Positions 1 through 6,677 of a stretch of 11,959 nucleotides of DNA are shown piece by piece. The notes below the pieces were generated by a model. It was given only the letters and a program-made list of their open reading frames with translations, had not been told where the DNA came from and made no database searches. The stretch spans positions 1 through 11,959 of the forward strand of contig DEJW01000006.1 of NCBI GenBank assembly GCA_002353585.1, in the 5' to 3' direction. Each line of letters starts with the position of its first letter. The first letter of the stretch is position 1. This DNA comes from Prevotellaceae bacterium UBA2738. Its GTDB lineage: Bacteria > Bacteroidota > Bacteroidia > Bacteroidales > Bacteroidaceae. Made by a program: the position numbers and the translations under genes.

Positions 1-1
1 G

Positions 2-112
2 AACATATCACTTGAAGGACTGCAAGAGTCTAAAAGACTTATGACCTTGACAGGGGTTTTTAATGTTTTTGTTAATCAAAAAAAGATAATGAACCATAAA
101 AAAATAAGATAA
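2..112 (+). other. Open frame ending in TAA directly before the prfB start
   Basis: A reading frame, the same frame as prfB, is open from the window edge to a TAA at 110-112, directly before the TTG start of prfB at 113. It contains ATG codons at 41 and 89, giving possible upstream ORFs of 23 and 7 codons. The deduced peptides resemble nothing I recognise, and the DNA from about 55 on is very A/T-rich. It could be the tail of an upstream gene, a leader ORF, or plain intergenic DNA that happens to be open. No clear TAnnTTTG promoter box is visible here, so the prfB promoter may lie outside the window. Confidence 0.25.
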
Positions 113-1231
113 TTGATTACTCAAGAACAACTGAAGGATATAATGGACAGGGCGGAGGCTCTGGGCAAATATCTGGACATAGACAGAAAGAAGATAGAAT
201 ATGAGGAGGAAGACCTCAGGACGCAGGCACCCGACTTCTGGGACGACCCAGAGAGGGCGAGGGCGCAGATGAAGGTGGTGGGCGAGCTGAAGAAATGGCT
301 CGACGGCTACAAAGAGGTGCGCACGGCAGCTGACGAGGTGCAACTGTCAATGGAGTTCTATAAGGACGAGATGGTGACAGAGCAGGAGGTGGACCAGGCA
401 TACGAGCGTGCACTGAAGGCGATAGAAGACCTGGAGCTGAAGAATATGCTGAGACAGGAGGAAGACCCGATGGACGCAGTGCTGAAGATAAACTCGGGCG
501 CTGGCGGCACGGAGGCACAGGACTGGGCGCAGATGCTCATGCGTATGTATATGCGCTGGGCTGAGAAGGGCGGCTACAAGGTGACCATAGCCGACCTGCA
601 GGAGGCTGACGATGCTGGCATCAAGTCGGTGACCATGCAGATAGAGAACCAGGGCGAGGCAGACTATGCCTACGGCTACCTGAAGTCAGAGAGTGGTGTG
701 CACAGACTTGTGAGGGTGAGCCCATACAACGCTCAGGGAAAGAGAATGACGAGTTTCGCATCGGTGTTCGTGACTCCTCTCATTGACGACACCATAGAGG
801 TGGAGATAGACCCTGCCAGAATATCGTGGGACACATTCCGCTCAAGCGGTGCTGGCGGACAGAACGTGAACAAGGTGGAGACGGGCGTCAGAGTGCGCTA
901 TATGTACCAGGACCCCGACACTGGCGAGGAGGAGGAGATCCTGATAGCCAACACCGAGTCGCGCAAGCAGCAGCAGAACCGCGAGAATGCCCTCCGTCTG
1001 CTGAAGTCACAACTCTATGACCGCGCCATGAAGAAGCGCTTGGAGGCGCAGGCGGCAATAGAGGCTGGCAAGAAGAAGATAGAGTGGGGCAGTCAGATAC
1101 GCTCCTACGTGTTCGACGACCGCCGAGTGAAGGACCACCGCACAGGCTACCAGACCGCCGACGTTGACGGTGTGATGGACGGCAAGATAGACGGGTTTAT
1201 AAAAGCCTATCTGATGGAGGGAAAAGAGTAA
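113..1231 (+). CDS. prfB: Peptide chain release factor 2 (RF2)
   Basis: Class I release factor that recognises UAA and UGA in the ribosomal A site and triggers peptide release. The 372-residue product has the usual RF2 length. Visible landmarks are the GGTEAQDW segment (about residues 131-138), the anticodon-like tripeptide SPY (203-205, where E. coli has SPF), and the catalytic GGQ loop (248-250). Ser244 occupies the place of the Ala/Thr just before the GGQ region in E. coli RF2. The N-terminal coiled part starts M(I)TQEQLKDI. The start chosen is TTG at 113, because that N-terminus looks family-like and an in-frame TAA sits at 110-112; the next in-frame ATG is at 143. Where E. coli prfB has CTTTGAC, this gene reads CTG GAC (173-178) inside GKYLD, so there is no programmed +1 frameshift and the frame is continuous. 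No Shine-Dalgarno sequence is seen, only A-rich sequence. Confidence 0.96.
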   Translation: MITQEQLKDIMDRAEALGKYLDIDRKKIEYEEEDLRTQAPDFWDDPERARAQMKVVGELKKWLDGYKEVRTAADEVQLSMEFYKDEMVTEQEVDQAYERALKAIEDLELKNMLRQEEDPMDAVLKINSGAGGTEAQDWAQMLMRMYMRWAEKGGYKVTIADLQEADDAGIKSVTMQIENQGEADYAYGYLKSESGVHRLVRVSPYNAQGKRMTSFASVFVTPLIDDTIEVEIDPARISWDTFRSSGAGGQNVNKVETGVRVRYMYQDPDTGEEEEILIANTESRKQQQNRENALRLLKSQLYDRAMKKRLEAQAAIEAGKKKIEWGSQIRSYVFDDRRVKDHRTGYQTADVDGVMDGKIDGFIKAYLMEGKE

Positions 1232-1272
1232 GTACAAGGTACAATGTGACAAAGTACAAATAATAAATTATA
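1230..1272. repeat. Degenerate 7-bp tandem repeats (AAGTACA type)
   Basis: The gap between prfB and the small membrane protein gene divides into heptads: AAGTACA, AGGTACA, an 8-base variant ATGTGACA, AAGTACA again, then decayed AATAATA and AATTATA. The first unit overlaps the prfB stop codon. It is one of five heptad tracts in this window. Confidence 0.55.
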
Positions 1273-1278
1273 AGAAAA

Positions 1279-1434
1279 ATGAGTAAATTCAGACACGCAA
1301 AGCGCGACGCTAAGAAGGCAGCATTCGCTGCAAAACAGGAGAAGGAAGGCAGAAAAGTGATTAACTGGATATTCGCATTCCTCATTCTGCTGGGCATAAT
1401 ATATGCGCTGTATTCTATAGCATTCGTGGGATAA
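1279..1434 (+). CDS. Small single-span membrane protein, 51 residues
   Basis: I do not recognise a named family. The ATG at 1279 opens 51 codons ending in TAA at 1432-1434. The first 26 residues are basic and helix-prone, with many Lys, Arg and Ala (MSKFRHAKRDAKKAAFAAKQ). Residues 28-50 form one strongly hydrophobic segment starting at Asn-Trp and ending in SIAFVG. By the positive-inside rule the basic N-terminus should face the cytoplasm. The gene sits 47 nt after prfB and 10 nt before the CYTH gene on the same strand, so co-transcription is likely. That context and the clean charged-then-hydrophobic layout support a real gene rather than chance. The function is unknown. Confidence 0.7.
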   Translation: MSKFRHAKRDAKKAAFAAKQEKEGRKVINWIFAFLILLGIIYALYSIAFVG

Positions 1435-1444
1435 ACAGACGTTT

Positions 1445-1942
1445 ATGAACGAGATAGAACGTAAGTTCTTGGTGAAGCGCGACGGGGCATTCAAGAAGAT
1501 GGCATCGTCGCAGTCGGCTATTGCCCAAGGCTACATGAACGTGGAGGGCGCCACCGTGCGCATAAGACTGAGAGACGAGAAGGCATACCTCACCATCAAG
1601 GGACCATCGAGGAACGGGGGACTGTCACGCTATGAGTTTGAGCGCGAGATTCCCATAGAGGATGCCCGCGAGATGCTCAAGCTATGCAAGGGCGGACTGG
1701 TGGAGAAGACCCGCTATCTGGTGCCCTATGAGGGTCATACCTTTGAGGTGGACGAATTTAAGGGTGCCAATGAGGGACTGCTCTTTGCCGAGGTAGAACT
1801 AAAAAGCGAGGACGAACCATTCGAAAAGCCCGAATGGTTAGGACCAGAGGTGACTGGCGACAGACACTTCTATAATAAGGGTTTACTGAAAAATCCTTAT
1901 TCTCTATGGAAACAGTTAGTGCCTGCCGAATACAGAGAATAA
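1445..1942 (+). CDS. CYTH-domain protein (triphosphate tunnel metalloenzyme)
   Basis: The 165-residue protein opens with NEIERKFL, the ExExK signature of the CYTH superfamily (Glu3, Glu5, Lys7), which binds metal and triphosphate inside an eight-stranded beta tunnel. Alternating charged strands follow as expected: VRIRLRD, AYLTIKGP, YEFEREIP, VDEF and FAEVELKSEDE. Length and layout match short bacterial single-domain members, several of which hydrolyse inorganic triphosphate. Substrate cannot be read from sequence; adenylate cyclase or thiamine triphosphatase activity is less likely for this subtype. It lies 10 nt after the small membrane protein gene and converges on the EnvC-like gene with only 15 nt between them. 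Its last codons and stop lie inside a 14-bp inverted repeat. Confidence 0.9.
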   Translation: MNEIERKFLVKRDGAFKKMASSQSAIAQGYMNVEGATVRIRLRDEKAYLTIKGPSRNGGLSRYEFEREIPIEDAREMLKLCKGGLVEKTRYLVPYEGHTFEVDEFKGANEGLLFAEVELKSEDEPFEKPEWLGPEVTGDRHFYNKGLLKNPYSLWKQLVPAEYRE

Positions 1943-1947
1943 GGATT
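1889..1947 (-). terminator. Long hairpin, probable terminator of the dut-envC-like operon
   Basis: AATCCTTATTCTCT at 1892-1905 is the exact reverse complement of 1934-1947, with a 28-nt loop. Read on the minus strand the second arm runs into five Ts (complement of 1889-1893), as in a Rho-independent terminator. It begins 11 nt past the stop of the EnvC-like gene. The plus-strand reading has no T run. The structure lies inside the 3' end of the opposing CYTH gene and includes its TAA. Confidence 0.6.
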
Positions 1948-1957
1948 GTCACTTAGT

Positions 1958-3535
1958 TTATCTTGCTATCCACTGCTCTGGGTTGAGCTTGGCGCGCTCT
2001 TTACGCAACTGGAACTGCAGGATGTTGTCACGTCCTACGGTGCCAAGCGGCTGGCGTGCAGAAACCTTCTGACCACGAGAAACACTGACACTCCTGAGAT
2101 TACAATATACGGAGATGTAGGCACCATGACGAACCAATACACCCATGGAACCGCCTACGTTGAACACGGCACTCACCTCGCCGTCGTAGATAGAACGTAC
2201 GGCAGCGTTAGGAGAGCCCAGAATGTTGATGCCCTTATTGTCGAGCACCACGCCAGGCAGACCTTCCACGCCATGCTGACCAAAGTGGCTCACCACACGA
2301 CCACCAGCGATAGGTGACGGCATGCGACCCTTGTTAGCCTCGAAACCGCCATTGATGAGACGGTCGGCACTGCTGAACATGACAGCATCGTCGCTCTCTC
2401 TCTTAGCCTCGGCAACAGCCTTCTCGGCACGTTTCCTGTCTGCCTCAGCCTTACGCTCAGCAGCCACACGTGCTGCCTCAGCCTCACGAGCCAACTGCTC
2501 GGCACGTTCGCGTGCTGCCTTATCCTTAGCAGCAACTCTTGCCTCAGCCTTAGCCCTTTCCTCGGCAGCCTTAGCCTCAGCTATGCGACGGGCATTCTCT
2601 CTTGCCCTTGCCTCTGCCTCAGCCTTCTTGCGTGCCAGTTCTTCAGCCTTCTTCTTAGCTGCTGCTGCCTGTTCAGCCTTACGTTTTGCCTCGGCTATGG
2701 CACGCTGACGTGCCTTCTCAACCTCTATTGCCACGAGTCGGTCAATCTGGGCGTTGAGGGCGGCATCTTTCTTCTTCTGCTCTTCGATGATGTTCTGTAT
2801 GGTCTTCTGCTGGTTCTGCAGGGATTTGACTATCTTCTGCTGCTCGTCCTTCTGAGCCATCAGAGCCTGCTTCTCCTTATTACCTTTATATAATAAGGTG
2901 TTCTTCTCGCCCTTTACTACGTTGAGTTGCTGACGCTTGGAGTCAACCTGAGCCTGCTTAGCCTGCAGAGCCTTGCCCTGCGAACGCTGGTAGGCGGCAT
3001 ACTGCCTTACGAAGCGCATACGACGATAGAGCTGGCTGAGGTCTTTGGCTGAGAATATGAACATCATCTCATGGTGTATGCCATGCTGCTTAGCCATGTA
3101 TCGCATGGATTTGATGTAGTTTGCCTTGCGCTCGTTGAGTTGCTGGGTGAGGTTGTCGAGCTGGGTATTGAGCATACCGATATCGTTGTTGATGCGCATG
3201 ATGTCGGTATTGATGGAGTCGATAGACTGCTGACGGCGGTTCATGTCGGCACCGATGCGCTCCAGGTCTTTCAGTTTCTGCTGCACCTTAGCCTTGTTGG
3301 CACGCAGAGCCTGCTCCTGCTTGCGGATATTCTGCTTGATGCGAGCCTGCTCGTTGCGCAGTCCGCTGATGGTCTTGGTCTCTGTCTTGGCACCAGAGTT
3401 TTTCTTCTTTGTAGTAGTCTTTTTGCCCTTCACAGTCTTAGATGCGACGGCTTTCTTTGTCGTCTTTCTGCTTGACTGCGCTGTGGCAAAAGACAGGGAG
3501 AGGGATGTGAGTATGATTAACAGTAATGTTCTCAT
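1958..3535 (-). CDS. EnvC-like murein hydrolase activator (coiled coil + degenerate LytM)
   Basis: Predicted secreted protein of 525 residues. From the ATG at 3535 it has a signal peptide (MRTLLLIILTSLSLSFATA, cut before Q) and a Lys/Thr-rich linker. Long coiled coils follow at about 58-266, containing SAKDLSQLYRRMRFVRQYAA, a segment typical of EnvC-type proteins. A second helix almost wholly of Ala, Glu, Lys and Arg covers about 270-385, and a C-terminal LytM/M23 domain about 404-525. The zinc ligands of active M23 peptidases are missing: NKGIN replaces HxGxD, YCNL replaces YxHL, and LQFQL replaces the final HxH-type strand. That matches E. coli EnvC, which activates amidases rather than cutting peptidoglycan. 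A TTG at 3547 could extend the frame by four residues, but ATG gives a better signal peptide. Last gene of the dut operon, 26 nt after DUF4292. Confidence 0.85.
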   Translation of the reverse strand: MRTLLLIILTSLSLSFATAQSSRKTTKKAVASKTVKGKKTTTKKKNSGAKTETKTISGLRNEQARIKQNIRKQEQALRANKAKVQQKLKDLERIGADMNRRQQSIDSINTDIMRINNDIGMLNTQLDNLTQQLNERKANYIKSMRYMAKQHGIHHEMMFIFSAKDLSQLYRRMRFVRQYAAYQRSQGKALQAKQAQVDSKRQQLNVVKGEKNTLLYKGNKEKQALMAQKDEQQKIVKSLQNQQKTIQNIIEEQKKKDAALNAQIDRLVAIEVEKARQRAIAEAKRKAEQAAAAKKKAEELARKKAEAEARARENARRIAEAKAAEERAKAEARVAAKDKAARERAEQLAREAEAARVAAERKAEADRKRAEKAVAEAKRESDDAVMFSSADRLINGGFEANKGRMPSPIAGGRVVSHFGQHGVEGLPGVVLDNKGINILGSPNAAVRSIYDGEVSAVFNVGGSMGVLVRHGAYISVYCNLRSVSVSRGQKVSARQPLGTVGRDNILQFQLRKERAKLNPEQWIAR

Positions 3536-3561
3536 CAAAGGAAACAATAGTTTTTTATATC

Positions 3562-4422
3562 TTACAGATTGCCGAGGCGGTCAAGGAACTCCTCTGGCGT
3601 GATTTGTCTATAACGGTCGGACACGTTGGTTTTGGCATCCCAGTTGCTGTCAGTGGATATGCTGCCCATATTGATGTTGAGCGACATAGAACCAGAAGAG
3701 AGCGCCTTGGAACGGAAGGTGACATTCTCCTGGGTAGGGAACTGCTTTACACCGAGTGGGGTGAAGCGGTCGTAGGTAACATTGACGCTTGCCTGCTGGG
3801 CAGACGCCTTGCAGTAGGTGATGTCGGCAGCCTTGATGAAGGCATTGTCATCGGCTGTCCACTGGTAGTTCATCTTGTCAGCATCATAGCTGAGAGTGCT
3901 GGTGCCGTCGTCGTTCTTAGCCACAGTGAAGGCAGAGAGGTCGCTGTCGCCCAGTTTCTCCTTGCCAGGCTGGAAGAGTTCGTTCCAGAACAGTGACTGC
4001 AAGGTATAGAAGGTTATGCCCTCAGCCTTGATAAAAGGAACATCGGCATAGTCAGCCTTTACGTATTCCTTGTGCATACGGTCTATGAGAAGTACGTAGT
4101 CGGGGGTAAACTCCAGACGTGCCACCTCCATAAGTCCGAAGGGTGTGATGGTGATGCGTATCACCTGGTTGCGACGCATCTGTAGTCTGCCGTCGATGGT
4201 GATATCCTTACCCATGCCGCTTATGCCGAGTGAGATTTTAGACGAGATATTCTTAACATACACGGCGCGGTCATACACCTGACGGGCAAAGTTAAGCTGC
4301 TGCTGTCCCTCGAGGAAAGTGGAACTCTGGTCAACGGCTGTGGTGTCGCTGCTCTCGGTGGTCTGTGCATAAGAGGCGATGCTGGCTGTGAGCATCATTG
4401 CCAATGTTAGTATCTTCTTCAT
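3562..4422 (-). CDS. DUF4292 family secreted protein (LolA/LolB-like fold suspected)
   Basis: The 286-residue protein begins with a signal peptide (MKKILTLAMMLTASIASYA, cut before QTT) and has no lipobox cysteine, so it should be released into the periplasm. A Ser/Thr-rich stretch comes next, then repeated beta-strand patterns such as KISLGISGMGKDITIDGRLQ, VIRITITPFGLMEVARLEFT and YVLLIDRMHKEYVKADY, consistent with DUF4292 of Bacteroidetes. Members are thought to resemble lipoprotein-carrier folds, but no biochemical role is assigned, so any role in lipid or lipoprotein handling is inference. Its ATG overlaps the TPR gene stop by 4 nt (ATGA), suggesting translational coupling. The EnvC-like gene follows at once, which points to envelope biogenesis. 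Confidence 0.8.
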   Translation of the reverse strand: MKKILTLAMMLTASIASYAQTTESSDTTAVDQSSTFLEGQQQLNFARQVYDRAVYVKNISSKISLGISGMGKDITIDGRLQMRRNQVIRITITPFGLMEVARLEFTPDYVLLIDRMHKEYVKADYADVPFIKAEGITFYTLQSLFWNELFQPGKEKLGDSDLSAFTVAKNDDGTSTLSYDADKMNYQWTADDNAFIKAADITYCKASAQQASVNVTYDRFTPLGVKQFPTQENVTFRSKALSSGSMSLNINMGSISTDSNWDAKTNVSDRYRQITPEEFLDRLGNL

Positions 4423-6008
4423 TTCTTCAGTTTCTTGTTAATCTTTTCTGCATGTTTGGCTATCTCGCCGTCAGGATCGTCACCTTCCTTCAGATGTTCC
4501 AGTGCCATATCGATATAAGCCTTGGCATCTTCGTAGCGCTTTTGTTTATATAGTATCCATGCGTAGGTGTCGAGGTAGGTGGCGTTGTTGGGCTCAACGG
4601 TGATGGCGCGATAACTCATCTTCTCAGCCTTCTTCAGGTCTTTGCCCTCGAGGGAGAGGAAATAGGCGTAGTTGTTGAGGCAGAGCACCTTGTCGGGGTT
4701 GTACACCAGACAACTGTCGTAGGCGATGTAGGTATCGTGTATGCGTCCTATCTTCTGGTATATGTCGCCCAGCAGTCCGTATATGTCGGCTGCCATCTCC
4801 TTAGATGTCTCACTTTTTATCATTGAGGCGCCACGCTTGAGCGATGCTATGGCGTCGTTGTCGCGCTTGTTGATATACTGGGCGAGTCCGAGGTAATAGA
4901 ACAGTGCTGGTTCGTCAGGAACATATTCCACTGCCGTCTGACACTCCCTGATGACGTTCTCGTCGATGCTGTCGCGCCACATCTGCTGTATCAGTTGCAG
5001 TCGGGCAGGGGTGTTCTCGGGGGTTATCTTGAGCACGTCGCGCCAAGCCTGTATTATCTGGCTGGCTGGTGCCTGCTTCAGTTCCAGATATGCAGCCTTG
5101 AGTTCTGCCACCTCAGAGGTCTTCTGGGGAATGGCGAGCACTTTGTCAAACTCCTGCAGCACTCTTGCTGAGTCGCCTCCGTTCTCCTCGCTGTTCTTCA
5201 CCCAGTTGCGTATCAGTTCGACACGGGTGTTAGGATCGGTGCGTGGGTTTACGAGTATGTCATAGAGATAGGTGTCTGCCCTGTCGTTTTCGCCCTCGCT
5301 GCGATAGTAGTCCATCAGCGACATCTGTGCCTGAGCGTGGTCGGGCTCTTCTTTCAGTACGCTATTGAAGGTGTCGAGTGCCTCTTGTTTTTTGCCCTGA
5401 TTAAGAAACCAGTTGCCGAGCATCACTTTAAGGTTCATATCGAAGGGGTGGGAGTCGATGAGACTCTTCAGTTCGCGGTAGGCACCCTCGTTGTCGTCCA
5501 TCATAGCGTGTGCCTGCATTTTCTCCAGCGTTATCTCCTCAGTCTGTCCTTCTTGCAGTTCTATGCGGTCGAGTGTTGAAAGAATCTTGGGGTAGTCACG
5601 TTGCTGCTGGTAGATTCTCAGCAGCAGTTCCAGATAGTCGGTACGGTCGGGCATTCTTTTCACCAGTCCTTCATACACCTCGGCAGCTGCTGGTATGTTG
5701 TTCTGATAGAGGTAGGTCTGCGCCAGTCTTTCGCCAAACTCGTTGTTGTCTGGCTCAAGTTCGATAGCTCTCTTGAGGTATGCTATGCCGAGCGAGTCCT
5801 TCTGCATTGCCATATAGAAGGTGCCAAGAGCATAATTTGCCTCTGGTGCGTTAGGGTTCAGTTCGTGGCAGTGCCTAAACAATTCGAAGGCTGCGATATA
5901 GTTGCCCATATCCTGCTGTCTCACCGCCTCGATATAGAAATATTCATACTTGCCCGCTGAAATGTTTAGCGAACAAAGCAATGACAATATGAAAACGAGT
6001 TTTCTCAA
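4419..6008 (-). CDS. Secreted tetratricopeptide-repeat (TPR) protein
   Basis: The 529-residue protein has a signal peptide (MRKLVFILSLLCSLNISAG) and then repeated 34-residue helix pairs. Clear TPR units lie near residues 22-52 (AFELFRHCHELNPNAPEANYA), 56-86 (AIELEPDNNE), 90-120, 190-225, 367-400 and 409-440. The conserved end at 445-500 holds LNNYAYFLSLEGKDLKKAEK and TYLDTYAWILYKQKRYEDAK. TPRs are protein-binding scaffolds; the partner is unknown. The start is TTG at 6008: it is preceded directly by an in-frame TAG, and any later ATG would delete the signal sequence. The single Cys in the leader lacks a small residue before it, so this is not a convincing lipoprotein. The gene follows dut by 63 nt of heptad repeats and overlaps DUF4292 by 4 nt. 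Confidence 0.85.
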   Translation of the reverse strand: MRKLVFILSLLCSLNISAGKYEYFYIEAVRQQDMGNYIAAFELFRHCHELNPNAPEANYALGTFYMAMQKDSLGIAYLKRAIELEPDNNEFGERLAQTYLYQNNIPAAAEVYEGLVKRMPDRTDYLELLLRIYQQQRDYPKILSTLDRIELQEGQTEEITLEKMQAHAMMDDNEGAYRELKSLIDSHPFDMNLKVMLGNWFLNQGKKQEALDTFNSVLKEEPDHAQAQMSLMDYYRSEGENDRADTYLYDILVNPRTDPNTRVELIRNWVKNSEENGGDSARVLQEFDKVLAIPQKTSEVAELKAAYLELKQAPASQIIQAWRDVLKITPENTPARLQLIQQMWRDSIDENVIRECQTAVEYVPDEPALFYYLGLAQYINKRDNDAIASLKRGASMIKSETSKEMAADIYGLLGDIYQKIGRIHDTYIAYDSCLVYNPDKVLCLNNYAYFLSLEGKDLKKAEKMSYRAITVEPNNATYLDTYAWILYKQKRYEDAKAYIDMALEHLKEGDDPDGEIAKHAEKINKKLKK

Positions 6009-6011
6009 CTA

Positions 6012-6074
6012 CCCTTTTACCTTTTGAACCTTGTCCTTAGTCCTTGGTTCCTTGTCCCTTATCCCTTATCCTTA
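6012..6074. repeat. Degenerate 7-bp tandem repeats (CCTTGTC/CCTTATC type)
   Basis: The dut-TPR gap is built of imperfect heptads such as CCTTGTC, CTTAGTC, CTTGGTT, CCTTGTC, CCTTATC and CCTTATC. On the transcribed minus strand they read as purine-rich GGATAAG or GGACAAG units, ending close to the TTG start of the TPR gene. It is the longest of the five heptad tracts. Confidence 0.65.
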
Positions 6075-6509
6075 CTTCACTCCTGTATGACCATAGCCAC
6101 CAGCACCTCGTTCGGTCTCGTCAAGTTCCTCAACCACCACGAAGTCTGCCTGCTCATGTTTGGCTATCACCATCTGTGCTATGCGCTCGCCTGGCTCAAC
6201 GGTGAAGGGCTCGTTGGAGAGGTTAACCAATACCACGCCTACCTCGCCACGATAGTCGGCATCAACGGTGCCAGGGGTGTTAAGCACAGTAATGCCGTGC
6301 TTCAAAGCCAGTCCGCTGCGTGGTCGCACCTGTGCTTCGTAGCCTTCAGGCAGAGATATGAAAAGTCCAGTTGGAACCAGTTTGCGCTCTAAGGGTTTCA
6401 ATGTGAAAGCCTCTTCGATGTTGGCGCGCAAATCCATACCAGCACTCTGTGGCGTAGCATACTTAGGTAATGGTTGTTTGCCTTTGTTTATTACTTTTAC
6501 CTGTATCAT
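6072..6509 (-). CDS. dut: Deoxyuridine 5'-triphosphate nucleotidohydrolase (dUTPase)
   Basis: Homotrimeric dUTPase hydrolyses dUTP to dUMP and pyrophosphate, keeping uracil out of DNA and supplying the thymidylate precursor. At 145 residues it has the usual length and all five motifs are visible: AGMDLRA (23-29), RPRSGLA (62-68), GTVDADYRGE (80-89, catalytic Asp83), PGERIAQMV (106-114) and RGAGGYGHTG (134-143), the flexible lid that closes over the base, with Tyr and His where many members have Phe and Ser. ATG at 6509 is the start. It is the first gene of the minus-strand operon, with a consensus promoter 42 nt upstream. Its link to envelope genes looks like shared transcription, not shared chemistry. 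Confidence 0.97.
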   Translation of the reverse strand: MIQVKVINKGKQPLPKYATPQSAGMDLRANIEEAFTLKPLERKLVPTGLFISLPEGYEAQVRPRSGLALKHGITVLNTPGTVDADYRGEVGVVLVNLSNEPFTVEPGERIAQMVIAKHEQADFVVVEELDETERGAGGYGHTGVK

Positions 6510-6530
6510 GATGTCTGCTTTTCTTTGGGG

Positions 6531-6549
6531 ATATTATTGTAAATAATAT
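6531..6549. promoter_or_regulatory. Palindrome at the probable dut transcription start
   Basis: ATATTATTGTAAATAATAT has two perfect 8-bp arms around a 3-nt centre. It starts one base downstream of the TAnnTTTG box of the dut promoter, so it should cover the transcription start. It could be an operator or form a small 5'-end stem in the mRNA; A/T-richness makes chance possible. Confidence 0.4.
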
Positions 6550-6550
6550 G

Positions 6551-6582
6551 CAAAGGTAGTAATTTATGCTGACACAGACAAA
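6551..6582 (-). promoter_or_regulatory. dut operon promoter (Bacteroidetes consensus)
   Basis: On the minus strand, TTTG (complement of CAAA at 6579-6582) is followed after 20 nt by TACCTTTG (complement of 6551-6558). This is an exact match to the Bacteroidetes major sigma pattern TTTG / TAnnTTTG. Predicted transcription starts a few bases past 6551, leaving a leader of about 35 nt before dut. Confidence 0.8.
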
Positions 6583-6600
6583 TAAATAAACTATTTTTAA

Positions 6601-6652
6601 TAAAAGTAGACTGCCTGCCAACGGGTGTTTTCCCCTATTTGGCAGACAGTCT
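6601..6652 (-). terminator. Rho-independent terminator of the AraC-family gene
   Basis: Arms 6608-6621 and 6639-6652 form a 14-bp stem. Read on the minus strand it is fully paired with one G-U wobble; on the plus strand that position is a C-A mismatch, so the element is tuned to the minus strand. A T-rich tail (ACTTTTA) follows. It lies 26 nt past the regulator stop and just upstream of the dut promoter, separating the two units. Confidence 0.8.
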
Positions 6653-6677
6653 TATCTGTAATGTATGTCACGATTGC

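Noticed and set aside
25..40. Hairpin AGTCT-AAA-AGACT before prfB as terminator
   Set aside because: Only 5 bp with a 3-nt loop and no T run; too weak to call.
164..178. Programmed +1 frameshift in prfB
   Set aside because: The site reads GGC AAA TAT CTG GAC with no stop codon, and one continuous frame encodes full-length RF2.
8..343. 111-codon minus-strand ORF across the prfB start
   Set aside because: Mostly antisense to the conserved prfB N-terminus; no motif, so treated as a shadow.
2322..2708. 128-codon plus-strand ORF rich in Ala and Ser
   Set aside because: It lies antisense to the Ala/Glu/Lys/Arg helix of the EnvC-like gene. Its make-up is a by-product of GCC/GCA-type codons read backwards, and it has no family features.
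1958..3535. Active M23 zinc endopeptidase
   Set aside because: The expected His and Asp ligands are replaced in all motifs, so an activator role is favoured.
3526..3996. 156-codon plus-strand ORF
   Set aside because: Antisense to the well-supported DUF4292 gene, with no recognisable domain and no promoter.
6012..6074. Heptad tract as a CRISPR-like array
   Set aside because: Units are 7 bp, contiguous and degenerate, with no spacers and no cas genes.
6024..6392. 122-codon plus-strand ORF over dut
   Set aside because: Antisense to dUTPase, which shows all five motifs; no independent support.
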